From Tindallia californiensis (GTDB lineage: Bacteria; Bacillota; Clostridia; Peptostreptococcales; Tindalliaceae): 64,000 bases of DNA. The stretch is taken from the NCBI RefSeq assembly GCF_900107405.1, contig NZ_FNPV01000009.1, forward strand, positions 84,558 to 148,557, in the 5' to 3' direction. The translations under genes were made by a program, and so were the position numbers. The notes below the pieces were generated by a model, which was not told the origin of the DNA, did not search any database, and saw only the letters and a program-made list of their open reading frames with translations. Position 1 is the stretch's first letter. Each line of letters starts with the position of its first letter. Shown here in pieces: positions 1-8,158 of this stretch.

Positions 1-324
1 AAGATGTCATGGATCTCAACAACACCCTTCCCGGAAACAAATTTAATAATATGTCCCTTTTAAGTATACTTCATAAAAAATATTCCTTGCAACAAGGGAA
101 GATAAATAGGACTTATAGATTAGGCTTATATGGGATTTTTATTGGGCAAGAAGGTGGATGTAGTGATAAAATAGAAAATTATTAGTTGCTTCTTTCGCCA
201 TTCGCCAAAATCCTATTGATAAATTCCTTGTTTAAAAGTACCAATGGTAGGCTGTACTGGACAAAAGCCGAAGAAAAAAATCTATTGATCCCTCAAAACA
301 TATAAACACAAGAGAGGTGAAGCA
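1..324. other. Leader region upstream of the ABC exporter
   Basis: No complete gene is visible here. A plus-strand frame is open from the window edge (position 3) to a stop at 183-185. It encodes about 60 codons without a recognisable motif, so it may be the 3' end of a gene cut off by the window or may be meaningless. The rest is AT-rich and should carry the promoter of the ABC pair, but I cannot pick a convincing -35/-10 pair. Confidence 0.3.
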
Positions 325-1038
325 ATGTATCTGGAGATTGAAAAACTGTCAAAAGAATATGGAGATCTATTAGCTATTGATCATTTTACCAGCCGATGGG
401 AAGACCATGAGATCATTGGCTTAGTAGGGCCCAATGGTGCCGGGAAGTCTACTTTGTTCAAGATAGTAGCAGGGTTTCTTGAACCGCATCAGGGGAACAT
501 ACGACTTAACGGAGAGAATGTTTCTTTAGGTGCTGTTGCCTACGTGCCAGAGTTTCCTGATTTATTCCCCGTGTTAAGTGTATGGGAGCATTTTAAGTTT
601 ATTTCCTTAGCCTATAAGATCAATCACTGGGAGCAGGAAGCACAGGAATATCTGGAGGCTTTTCAACTGACGGATAAAAAGAATTCCTTAGCGGGAGAAC
701 TTTCAAAGGGTATGAAACAAAAGGTGATGATCGCTATTTCTTTACTGCGAAAACCCTCTGTTTTACTAATGGATGAGCCGTTTTCTGGTCTAGATCCTTT
801 ATCCAGCCGAGAACTACAGCATCGCATTCAGAGGTTAAAGAGTCCGAACCGAATTGTTCTGGTATCAAGTCACAACCTAAACACCATTCAATCAATTTGT
901 GATAGAGTTTTGATCATGAAGCATGGCGTTTTATTGAGAGATCAGAAGATGAGCGCTATTCTTAATGAAACCAGGCAAAAGGGTTTTGAAACCCTAGAGG
1001 ATTTTTTTCTGGAGGTGACAAGGTTTGGGAACTCTTAA
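325..1038 (+). CDS. ABC transporter ATP-binding protein
   Basis: Cytoplasmic ATPase subunit of an ABC exporter, 237 aa, normal length for a stand-alone nucleotide-binding domain. Walker A is GPNGAGKST (residues 35-43), the signature is LSKGMKQK (about 127-133), Walker B is LLMDEP (147-152), and the switch histidine is in SSHN. The GMKQK-type signature is typical of ABC-2 exporters rather than importers. The ATG follows a good ribosome site (AGAGGTGA). The gene overlaps the membrane subunit by 14 bases, so the two are co-translated and should form one transporter. Substrate unknown; bacteriocin, lipid or drug export are all possible. Confidence 0.9.
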   Translation: MYLEIEKLSKEYGDLLAIDHFTSRWEDHEIIGLVGPNGAGKSTLFKIVAGFLEPHQGNIRLNGENVSLGAVAYVPEFPDLFPVLSVWEHFKFISLAYKINHWEQEAQEYLEAFQLTDKKNSLAGELSKGMKQKVMIAISLLRKPSVLLMDEPFSGLDPLSSRELQHRIQRLKSPNRIVLVSSHNLNTIQSICDRVLIMKHGVLLRDQKMSAILNETRQKGFETLEDFFLEVTRFGNS

Positions 1039-2605
1039 CGCTTTCCTTTTTCTGGAGTGGAAAACCCTTACTAATAAGATTAGACACTATCGAAAGTATA
1101 AATTCCAAAGTGGTTTGATCTTATTAGGATTTGTTTTATTCGGGTTGATGTTTTTTAGTATTCCAGGTGGTGAAACCCCTGAATTTTCAGAAACTTCAAT
1201 AGGATACAGCGAACACATCATCGGCGGCATGATCCTGGGAACCTTCATCATACATCTTTTGATGGCCAGCACCAAATTTCCTGTAAAGCTTCCAGGCTAT
1301 AGTCCCTCTTTGCTCTTAAGCCTTCCGATATCTACTCGAGGACTAATTCTTTATTATTTAGTGAAGCAATTTTTTATCCAGGCTGTCGTGAAACTATATT
1401 TGGTGTATTTTATGGTATCCAGCTTAGGAAGATCATTTCTTCCTTCTGGCTATTTCTTTGCATGGATAGGTTATTTGCTGTTAGGGATTTGGGTGGCGGC
1501 TGTCTCTCTCCTATTGCATCGTATGATGCGCCGCTTTTCTCTCGATAAAGTTTATCTATGGGGATTTCTTTTAATGCTGTTGATTATTGGCTTTATCGAG
1601 AGCGGAGCCAATTTTCCGATTTTCTTGAATTTGATACATCCTCAGAACTGGTGGCCTCTAAAAGGTTTTTATCTATTGATTGTTGATGTATTTCAGCCAG
1701 CAGAATCTTCTTTATGGCCTGTTTTGTTTGCTACAGGATGTTTGACATTCCTGACCTTCGCTTTAGCCTTTTGGAGACTGGAATATACGAGGGAAGAAAT
1801 CACCAGCGAAATATATAAAGCAAAGCAAATGATGGATCAATCCAGCAAAATAAAAGATCCCGATGAAGTGATGCTTCAGTTTTTCGGAGCCCCCAAAAAG
1901 AGCTGGATCGCAAATCGTTCATGGACTCCCGGTATTGTAACCGCTTTGATTTGGAAAGAATTAGTTACCTTAGAACGATTAAAGTCTTCGGAGCTTAAGC
2001 TTGGGGGGATTTCTGCTTTTGTTTTAGGAATCATCGGTGGTCTCTTGTATGTTTTTCTCACGATACCCGTAACCATTTTTTTGCTTCCGGCGCTTCTCAA
2101 TGGTCTGGGTGCTAGCAAACCATCCATCAGCGTCTTTCACTCCCTTGTCTGCCAGCTTCCCGGGTCTTGGTTTCAGAAACTTTTCGGCGTAAGCATATTA
2201 TCAGCGTTGGAAGGAATGATTTACCATTTAGTCGCCTTAACGGCAGTGATTTTTACGATTGTCTTTTTCAAAGGAATTGAGAGCCTTGATGCCGTCGTCT
2301 ATGTATTACCTTCTTTTCTTTTGATGCTTTTACCACTTAATCTGCTAGCTACCGTCCTTGGACTTTTAGGGTATCTTCTTGGTTTTCGATTTATTGGAGT
2401 GTTTCGGATAGTCATTGTATTCCTACCTGGAATCCTTCATTTTGGAATCTTTATTTTTGGGGGATACAAGCTGCATTGGCATTTTGGAATAAGTTCTTTT
2501 CTTGCCATAGGAGCATTGGCCTTATCCTGGTTTTGGATGAAAGTAAGCAGTCTTTACTTATCCAAACATTTTGCTAAGCTTCGAGAAGCCTCTACTTCTA
2601 TCTAA
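1025..2605 (+). CDS. ABC-2 type exporter membrane subunit
   Basis: Polytopic membrane protein of 526 aa. Hydrophobic stretches fall around residues 30-45, 65-85, 95-160, 175-190, 230-250, 325-365 and four to five more to the C-terminus, a pattern like the putative ABC exporter permeases of Firmicutes. It starts at TTG (1025-1027), seven bases after GGAGGTG (1011-1017) and inside the end of the ATPase gene, so it is translationally coupled. It is the natural partner of the upstream ATPase. No soluble domain or motif reveals the cargo. Confidence 0.8.
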   Translation: MGTLNAFLFLEWKTLTNKIRHYRKYKFQSGLILLGFVLFGLMFFSIPGGETPEFSETSIGYSEHIIGGMILGTFIIHLLMASTKFPVKLPGYSPSLLLSLPISTRGLILYYLVKQFFIQAVVKLYLVYFMVSSLGRSFLPSGYFFAWIGYLLLGIWVAAVSLLLHRMMRRFSLDKVYLWGFLLMLLIIGFIESGANFPIFLNLIHPQNWWPLKGFYLLIVDVFQPAESSLWPVLFATGCLTFLTFALAFWRLEYTREEITSEIYKAKQMMDQSSKIKDPDEVMLQFFGAPKKSWIANRSWTPGIVTALIWKELVTLERLKSSELKLGGISAFVLGIIGGLLYVFLTIPVTIFLLPALLNGLGASKPSISVFHSLVCQLPGSWFQKLFGVSILSALEGMIYHLVALTAVIFTIVFFKGIESLDAVVYVLPSFLLMLLPLNLLATVLGLLGYLLGFRFIGVFRIVIVFLPGILHFGIFIFGGYKLHWHFGISSFLAIGALALSWFWMKVSSLYLSKHFAKLREASTSI

Positions 2606-2712
2606 ACTGAGTCGTCTCTTCTTTGTGTTTTTATATTGTTGTATGCAACATGAACGTTTTGCGTATCCATTGATGAAAAAAGAAAATCCAACATGAAATA
2701 GGGAGGTAACTA

Positions 2713-3384
2713 ATGAATCATACAACTATTAGCTTTGATACTATCAAGCAAAATGAAGAAGTGACCGCTTACATGACCGCTGGCGATCAGGTGCTGGAAG
2801 CTATGGGGTACACGGAGCATGCTTTTGTCCATGGCCGTATTGTTGCTAACTGGGCCAGTGAAATCATATCGGCTTTTGGCTATAGTGACCGGGAAGCAGA
2901 ACTGGTTAAAATAGCGGCTTACCTTCACGATATCGGCAATGTGGTTAATCGGGAAGGGCATGCTCAATCCAGCGCTATCATAGCTTTCACCCTCCTGACC
3001 CGCTTAGGAATGGATCCGAAAGAAATCAGCCAGATCATCTCCTCCATCGGGAATCATGATGAAGGGAATGGTCAGATCATCAGTCCCTTGTCTGCCGCTT
3101 TGGCTATTGCTGATAAAAGTGATGTGCGCCGTAGCCGCGTTCGAAATCAGGATCCTATCACTTTTGATATTCACGACCGGGTTAACTATGCGGTGGAAAA
3201 ATCAGAACTGATCGTAGATGCCACGAAGAAAACCGTCACCTTATACCTTACCATCGACACCGCTATTGCACCTAAAATTGAGTACTTTGAAATATTTCTT
3301 GGACGAATGATGATGTGCCGAAAAGCCGCCGATTCCCTTGGCGCTACCTTCCTTCTCTTTATGAACCAGACCCAAATGTTGTAA
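2713..3384 (+). CDS. HD-domain metal-dependent phosphohydrolase
   Basis: Soluble protein of 223 aa with a canonical HD fold. Predicted metal ligands are His40 (in AFVHGR), the His72-Asp73 pair (YLHDIGN), His115 (GNHDEG) and Asp134 (ADKSD). Proteins of this family hydrolyse phosphomonoesters or nucleotides; the exact substrate cannot be told. The ATG follows a strong AGGGAGGT site. The gene stands alone on the plus strand, 107 bases after the ABC permease, with a short 5-4-5 inverted repeat (TGTTG/CAACA, 2637-2650) in the gap. The C-terminal 70 residues look like a small alpha/beta extension. Confidence 0.8.
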   Translation: MNHTTISFDTIKQNEEVTAYMTAGDQVLEAMGYTEHAFVHGRIVANWASEIISAFGYSDREAELVKIAAYLHDIGNVVNREGHAQSSAIIAFTLLTRLGMDPKEISQIISSIGNHDEGNGQIISPLSAALAIADKSDVRRSRVRNQDPITFDIHDRVNYAVEKSELIVDATKKTVTLYLTIDTAIAPKIEYFEIFLGRMMMCRKAADSLGATFLLFMNQTQML

Positions 3385-3537
3385 AGAGAAGGAAAAGAAG
3401 GCTTATTCCACTTCCCCCTGTGTTAGGATAGTTGTCATAGCCTTCCAACTAAAGTATAGTGAGCACTGACCTTTTTTCGATAAATGGGACACAAATAAGT
3501 TAGTTTTTCTACGATTTTCTAAGAATTGCTTTGTTTT

Positions 3538-3669
3538 TTATGCAACCATAGGCTGTTTACTTGCAATAAAGTCTGAAATTCCAAGGTTTCCAAGGGCTTG
3601 ATGCCGTCGTTTCCGGTTATAAAATTGGTCGATATACCAGTAGAGATCTTGCTTGGCTTCTTTCTTGAC
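3538..3669 (-). pseudogene. IS3-family transposase OrfB remnant (C-terminal end)
   Basis: Read leftward, this gives about 43 codons ending in a stop at 3538-3540. They include YWYIDQFYNRKRRHQALGNL, the classic end of the IS3/IS150 integrase domain, where the RRH.AL motif surrounds the last helix. Nothing of the rest of the transposase is present; upstream the sequence runs straight into a different broken gene. It is therefore a relic of an old insertion, not a live element. It is not a complete open reading frame; the assignment rests on the motif. Confidence 0.75.
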
Positions 3670-4042
3670 AATGACCGATCATAATGAATATCCAGGAAAT
3701 GATGTGCTGGAAATACACGTTGTACCGGTAGTGCCGATATCCGTTCAAGTGAGACAAGATACGCTTCTGGATCGGTTGATGTATCATAAGCAAATAACGT
3801 GTCTTTATAAATTAAATCTCCAGTGAAAAGATAATCTGAATCCTTTTCTCAGAAACTCATATGTCCCGGTGAATGACTAGGTGCATGTTGAACGCTAATA
3901 CAACGACCACCTATATCTAGGATATCATGGTCTTTCAGTACCCTTGTGGGTTTCCCTAAAAAAACTTGTATTCATTAACGGCATAGCTCTTTGGCAGATC
4001 GCAACGGTCAACCACCATTCCCTTGATCTGTTTCATTTTCAC
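3670..4042 (-). pseudogene. Degenerate metallo-beta-lactamase-fold hydrolase
   Basis: Conceptual minus-strand translation yields HAPSHSPGHMSF, then an in-frame stop, then SDYLFTGDLIYKDTLFAYD and VFPAHHFLDIHYD. The HSPGHM and TGD motifs and the late histidine pair are hallmarks of MBL-fold hydrolases of the glyoxalase II type. A frameshift near 3960 separates an N-terminal piece beginning about 4042. The metal-binding HxHxDH segment is missing. The 3' end runs into the IS3 remnant, suggesting that the insertion broke the gene. Confidence 0.7.
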
Positions 4043-4216
4043 AAACGTCTTAACTAATAAACACTATTCTAATTGCTTCGCCGTCTGATGACTTTCTCCT
4101 CTTTTATCCAGTGATTTTATTCACAATATTTTCAAATTCTGTTTTTCTTCTCTTACTGTTCAGCTATGTGAATGCTATCGTATTCTGTCCAAAACCATAC
4201 GTCCTTGCGGACTGTC

Positions 4217-4455
4217 TTAAACAGTTATGTAAAAGGATTCCCTTAAGATGGATACAGAATCGAAATAAACGGCTAAAAGGTACACATTGCATTGATTGCT
4301 GTATCTTTTTTAGGGTTTAAGGTCTGTAGTTCCTGCATTGCTTTTAATCCTAAAGGAGTCGCCGCATTCCCAAGGCCTAGCCTATTGGCTGCCATGTTCA
4401 TAATAATAGCCCCCATTGCAGGATGATCCGATGGAACTTCGGGAAACAAGGTCTG
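4217..4455 (-). pseudogene. spmA: spmA remnant (spore maturation protein A)
   Basis: Minus-strand translation from about 4455 gives FPEVPSDHPAMGAIIMNM, then MAANRLGLGNAATPLGLKAM and LNPKKDTAINAMCTF. This is the highly conserved core of SpmA, a nucleoside-recognition (Gate) membrane protein needed for spore core dehydration. A stop at 4273-4275 interrupts it. A one-base shift would recover FLAVYFDSV, which resembles the next SpmA segment. Both ends are lost. It begins 47 bases downstream of lysA on the same strand, so it may once have been in the same operon. Whether an intact copy exists elsewhere is unknown. Confidence 0.8.
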
Positions 4456-4501
4456 ATTTCATGGCTTTGGTCGGAAACTCTATCGAAAATTCCGCTGGAA
4501 G

Positions 4502-5800
4502 CTACACATCCTTCTTTATTAAATAGTCGGGAAGGCGTTCCATGCGAATTAAATCTTGATAGGTTTCCCTCTCTACAATAACATAACTTCCTTCATCACT
4601 CAAAAGCACCACCGCTGCTTTTGGGGTTTTATTATAATGACTGGCCATCGAATAATTATAGGCTCCCGTATTTTTCATCACAAGGACGTCGCCACTTTCC
4701 AATTCTGGCGTAGGTAAATCCCATATTAAGATATCCCCACTTTCACAACATTTTCCTGCAATGGTGGTGACTTGATCTGTTTTTTCCTGCCATTTATTCG
4801 CAATAACCCCATCATACCTGGCTTGATAAAGTGCTGGTCTTGGATTATCAGGCATCCCACCATCCACACTGGCGTATTTTCGAATGCCTTCAATCTCTTT
4901 GATCGATCCAATGGTATATAAAGTGATTCCAGCTTCTCCGATGATCCATCTTCCCGGCTCAATGATAATGCTTGGCTGGCTCCATGATTCTTTTTCAAAT
5001 TGACGGCTTACTTCTTTCATAATTTCATCTGTGTAAAAACCTATTTCATGGGTCTGTTCTTCCTCAGCGGTATACTTAATTCCAAATCCACCGCCTACAT
5101 TTAATTCTTCTGTGCTATATCCCAGTTCGATTTTCAATACTTTTATAAGATTGATGACTATTTGAACGGCTGCCAGGTAAATATTGTTTTCAAAGAGCTG
5201 TGAACCCAAATGAAAATGAAAGCCGAGTAATGTCAGCCGCCTATTTGCCATGGTTTTTTTTACGATCCTATGCAACTCTTTCTTGTTGAGGGGCAGACCA
5301 AATTTCGAATCCTTTTGACCTGTTTGAATGTATTTATGGGTGTCTCCTTCAATTCCAGGAGATAGGCGAAACAAAATATTGGCATGAGAATCCATGCTTT
5401 CAGCGATAGCCGCCAACATCTCTAGTTCGTACTCATTATCTACAATAATTCGTCCAACATCATGTTTTACGGCCATTTCCAGCTCTTCTCGAGATTTATT
5501 GCTTCCGTGAAAAATCACTCTTTCCATCGGAAATTTAGCTGCAATTGCTGTATAGAGTTCTCCACCAGAAACCACGTCCAGGCCTAATCCTTCTTCTTCT
5601 ATGATTTTACAGATGGCTTGGGTGAGAAAGGCTTTACTGGCGTAAGCGGCAAAGGATTTATCATATTTCATTAAAAAGTTTTCTTGAATGTTTCGGCACT
5701 TTTCCCGAATCATTTTTTCTGAAAGTACATAAAGCGGTGTTCCATAGGTTTTCGCCAGTTCAACTGTATCATAACCAGCAAAGCAATAATTTGTTCCCAT
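4502..5800 (-). CDS. lysA: Diaminopimelate decarboxylase
   Basis: PLP-dependent fold III enzyme that decarboxylates meso-diaminopimelate to L-lysine, 432 aa. The PLP lysine is Lys56 in AYASKAF. Other family motifs in order: VSGGE, HFHLGSQ, GGGFGIKY, EPGRWIIGEAG, GKCCESGD (active-site cysteine from the partner subunit) and GAYNYSMASHYN. The ATG follows AGGAGG. Unusually for lysA, the leader carries a near-perfect sigma-54 promoter and distal palindromes, next to the gene for a sigma-54 activator. No lysine riboswitch is visible. The only downstream neighbour is the broken spmA. Confidence 0.93.
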   Translation of the reverse strand: MGTNYCFAGYDTVELAKTYGTPLYVLSEKMIREKCRNIQENFLMKYDKSFAAYASKAFLTQAICKIIEEEGLGLDVVSGGELYTAIAAKFPMERVIFHGSNKSREELEMAVKHDVGRIIVDNEYELEMLAAIAESMDSHANILFRLSPGIEGDTHKYIQTGQKDSKFGLPLNKKELHRIVKKTMANRRLTLLGFHFHLGSQLFENNIYLAAVQIVINLIKVLKIELGYSTEELNVGGGFGIKYTAEEEQTHEIGFYTDEIMKEVSRQFEKESWSQPSIIIEPGRWIIGEAGITLYTIGSIKEIEGIRKYASVDGGMPDNPRPALYQARYDGVIANKWQEKTDQVTTIAGKCCESGDILIWDLPTPELESGDVLVMKNTGAYNYSMASHYNKTPKAAVVLLSDEGSYVIVERETYQDLIRMERLPDYLIKKDV

Positions 5801-5845
5801 ATTCTTTTGTTCCTCCTTCTAGCTTCAATTAGTACCTCTTTGAAA

Positions 5846-5862
5846 AGCAATAACCATGCCAA
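5846..5862 (-). promoter_or_regulatory. Sigma-54 (RpoN) promoter of lysA
   Basis: On the minus strand the sequence is TTGGCATGGTTATTGCT. It matches the -24/-12 consensus TGGCACG-N4-TTGCW with one mismatch and the obligatory 10-base spacing between the GG and GC dinucleotides. Transcription should start near 5835, about 35 bases before the lysA ATG. A sigma-54 activator gene lies immediately upstream, which strengthens the call. The same bases form part of a 30-base dyad (5847-5876). Confidence 0.75.
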
Positions 5863-5966
5863 TTAGCATCGGTTGCCGGTTTTTTATTTGCTTTGGCTTT
5901 TTGCAGGAGGTTCAGAAGGCTCCGAAGGTTCATCAAATCCTTAAGAATATAAACAGCCCTCGTTTC

Positions 5967-5982
5967 GTTCGTTTTCACGAAC
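5967..5982. promoter_or_regulatory. Palindromic enhancer-type site 1
   Basis: GTTCGTTTTCACGAAC, an inverted repeat with perfect 6-bp arms, centred about 127 bp upstream of the -12 element of the lysA sigma-54 promoter. It is nested inside a wider dyad (AACAGCC ... GGCTGTT, about 5952-5998). That wider dyad could also act as a hairpin at the end of the activator transcript. I infer an upstream activator sequence for the adjacent Fis-type regulator. Confidence 0.5.
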
Positions 5983-6034
5983 GCACCAAAGGCTGTTTTC
6001 ACTGTGAGCTTTTATTGTAAAAGCTTCGTCTATG

Positions 6035-6050
6035 GTTCGTTTTTTCGAAC
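6035..6050. promoter_or_regulatory. Palindromic enhancer-type site 2
   Basis: GTTCGTTTTTTCGAAC, a perfect inverted repeat with the same GTTCG-N6-CGAAC plan as site 1, centred about 195 bp upstream of the predicted -12 element. Confidence 0.55.
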
Positions 6051-6054
6051 TTAA

Positions 6055-6070
6055 TTCCGTTTATGCGAAC
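6055..6070. promoter_or_regulatory. Degenerate enhancer-type site 3
   Basis: TTCCGTTTATGCGAAC keeps the right arm CGAAC and the spacing of sites 1 and 2 but has a decayed left arm. It is 20 bp from site 2, two helical turns, so a second dimer could bind on the same DNA face. Confidence 0.4.
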
Positions 6071-6217
6071 TCCTAAATGATTTTCTTCAAAATATAGGTG
6101 GTATCTTTGAGGTTCTATGAAAAATCGGAAGTTCTATAGACAAATGGATGGAAGTGTTTCTTAACGGTCTTGTCAGCTATTTAGTAGCATTTTTTTAGCG
6201 TTTTAGTAGCGCTTTTG

Positions 6218-8080
6218 TTAGAGGTTATATTTTTTCAATTTATCGTAAAAAGCGGTTTTTTTGATTCCTAATAACTCCCAGGCTTCTTTATGTTGGTTAT
6301 TCGTTATTTTCAAAGCCTGTTGAATGGCTGTTTTTTCCGCCTCCTGGACAGCTTTTTTCAAGTTGAAATCGATAGCATTCGATTTTGTCGGATCAAAAAT
6401 TCTGGTATTTGAGGTTCTTTTGGTCTCCATCATTAAGTGTTTGGAAAATAGGGTTTTTCCATCCATAAAATGCAAGGAATGTTCCAGCGTATTCTCTAGT
6501 TCTCTTACATTCCCCGGCCAGTCATAGGCTATCATTTTCCTCATTGCTTCCGGCGATATGGTTTCAGCCTCGCATCCCACTCTTTTTCTTAATTTAGGTA
6601 AAAGATGGTTTACAATGGCATAAATATCTTCTTTTCTTTCTCTTAGAGGCGGAATATCGATGGGAAATACGTTAATACGGTAAAAAAGATCTTCTCTGAA
6701 CTTTCCCTTGCTGATTTCATTTTCCAGGTTTCGATTGGTTGCCACGATCACCCTTCCAGAAAAATGGATTTTCTTGTTGCCGCCAACAGGATAAAAGCTT
6801 TTGCTTTGCAGGACTTCCAGTAGCTTTGACTGTAACATCAGTGGAAGTTCGCCAATCTCATCTAAAAATACAGTTCCAGCTTTTGCCAAAGTAAACATTC
6901 CCTGTTTTCCTTGTTTCTTAGCACCGGTAAAGGCTCCTTCCTCATATCCAAACAATTCACTTTCTATTAATGATTCGGGAATACCGCCGCAATTCACCTG
7001 TACAAAAGGTTCCGCTGCATAGATCCCGGCATCATGAATTTCTTTTGCCAGAATGGTTTTACCTGTGCCGCTTTCTCCTGTCATTAAAACCGTCGAAGCA
7101 GACTGGGAAGCTTTATATGCCAATTTTTTCACATGGGTGATGGCATCACTGCTTCCATGTATATTTTTGAATCCTTCTATTCCCTGTTCTTGTTGTAATT
7201 GTTTCTGTGCCTGGGTTAATTTTGATAAGGCTTCATCCCGTTCCCCCATGATTTGCTTTACTTCTGAAACGTCTTCCACTTTCAGCACGGCTCCTACTCT
7301 TCCAGTCTGATCATTTAAGGGGTTTATGGTGCATAGGGTGGTGTATCCGTTGATTTCCGTCAGTTGATCAATATAACGCTCACTGCCACCTTTTGCTACG
7401 TGGACAAAGCTTTTTATCATCTGATTATCATCCTGATGGATATCAAAAATGCTCTTTCCAACAACATCAAAACCGCTTCCTACTCGTTTGGCTCTGTAGG
7501 GAGTTTTCATCAGTAGTTCTTTCACGCTTTCTCCCTTTGCTGTATAGCCTCTGGTTTGATAAAATTTCACTTTTCCTGTTTTTTTGCAAAGGCATACCAT
7601 GTGGGCAATGTCTTTTTTAAACGGTAATGGAAAGCTTTTTTCATCCACTCGGATCCAGACGACTTTTTTCACCTGGTCGATTTTGATTTCGATCCAATGG
7701 CCAAGAAACTTCTGTTTCAATTCTAAATGATCATAGTTCCCCTTTTGAATTTTGCATATTCCTTCCGAAGTATCATCATAGCTTCCCATTCCTAGGAGAG
7801 CAACTTTTGGGTCAATCTGGTCATTCTTTATCCCAATTTTTTCGAAATCTTCCCGCTCCATGCCGCCGTCGTCTTTTCGAACGCCGGTAATTCCCAGGAT
7901 AACAATATCTCCCTTTTCGAGCTGACCTGCCGGATGCCCAATACCATCATCTTCTGTTAACCCAAAAATCTCTTTGGCTTTTTTATTGTAGAATTGAATG
8001 ATTCCTTGGTCATCAATAAAGATAAATCCTTCCGACATCATATCGACAAACTGTTTCATAAAACCGTATTTTTCCAACAT
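6218..8080 (-). CDS. PAS-containing sigma-54-dependent transcriptional activator
   Basis: Enhancer-binding protein of about 620 aa. An N-terminal PAS domain (first 60 residues, with FIFIDDQG and YNKKAKEIFGL), an intervening sensory region and a second PAS-like segment (about 210-280) precede a coiled coil. The AAA+ domain follows, with Walker A GESGTGKT, the sigma-54 contact loop GAFTGA, Walker B VFLDEIGE and the R-finger region. The C-terminal Fis-type HTH includes EAWELLGIKKTAFYDKLKKY. An ATG at 8102-8104 would add eight residues, but the ATG at 8078-8080 has the better ribosome site (AGAGGGTG, six bases away). The signal is unknown. The likely target is lysA, directly downstream. Confidence 0.9.
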   Translation of the reverse strand: MLEKYGFMKQFVDMMSEGFIFIDDQGIIQFYNKKAKEIFGLTEDDGIGHPAGQLEKGDIVILGITGVRKDDGGMEREDFEKIGIKNDQIDPKVALLGMGSYDDTSEGICKIQKGNYDHLELKQKFLGHWIEIKIDQVKKVVWIRVDEKSFPLPFKKDIAHMVCLCKKTGKVKFYQTRGYTAKGESVKELLMKTPYRAKRVGSGFDVVGKSIFDIHQDDNQMIKSFVHVAKGGSERYIDQLTEINGYTTLCTINPLNDQTGRVGAVLKVEDVSEVKQIMGERDEALSKLTQAQKQLQQEQGIEGFKNIHGSSDAITHVKKLAYKASQSASTVLMTGESGTGKTILAKEIHDAGIYAAEPFVQVNCGGIPESLIESELFGYEEGAFTGAKKQGKQGMFTLAKAGTVFLDEIGELPLMLQSKLLEVLQSKSFYPVGGNKKIHFSGRVIVATNRNLENEISKGKFREDLFYRINVFPIDIPPLRERKEDIYAIVNHLLPKLRKRVGCEAETISPEAMRKMIAYDWPGNVRELENTLEHSLHFMDGKTLFSKHLMMETKRTSNTRIFDPTKSNAIDFNLKKAVQEAEKTAIQQALKITNNQHKEAWELLGIKKTAFYDKLKKYNL

Positions 8081-8108
8081 GTTTTCACCCTCTTTGTGTT
8101 TCATCGTT

Positions 8109-8142
8109 AAATCCCCGCATCAAAGGTTATTGGCGGGGATTT
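8109..8142 (-). terminator. Hairpin between iclR-type gene and activator gene
   Basis: AAATCCCCGC and GCGGGGATTT form a perfect 10-bp stem with a 14-base loop, 17 bases after the stop of the IclR-family gene. The trailing T-tract is short on the minus strand, so it may attenuate rather than fully stop transcription into the activator gene. Confidence 0.55.
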
Positions 8143-8158
8143 TCATTAGAAAGATTCT

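Noticed and set aside
2637..2650. TGTTG-N4-CAACA palindrome as an operator of the HD gene
   Set aside because: Too short and without a known regulator; chance is likely.
4111..4320. Plus-strand open frame of 69 codons
   Set aside because: It lies antisense to the spmA remnant, has no ribosome site and its composition is cysteine- and leucine-rich as expected for a shadow.
5847..5876. Hairpin GCAACC ... GGTTATTGC with TTTT as a terminator before lysA
   Set aside because: It coincides with the -24/-12 element and has only four T residues; the dyad is more likely incidental.
5801..6217. Lysine riboswitch before lysA
   Set aside because: None of the conserved L-box segments could be found; the leader is instead explained by a sigma-54 promoter and palindromes.
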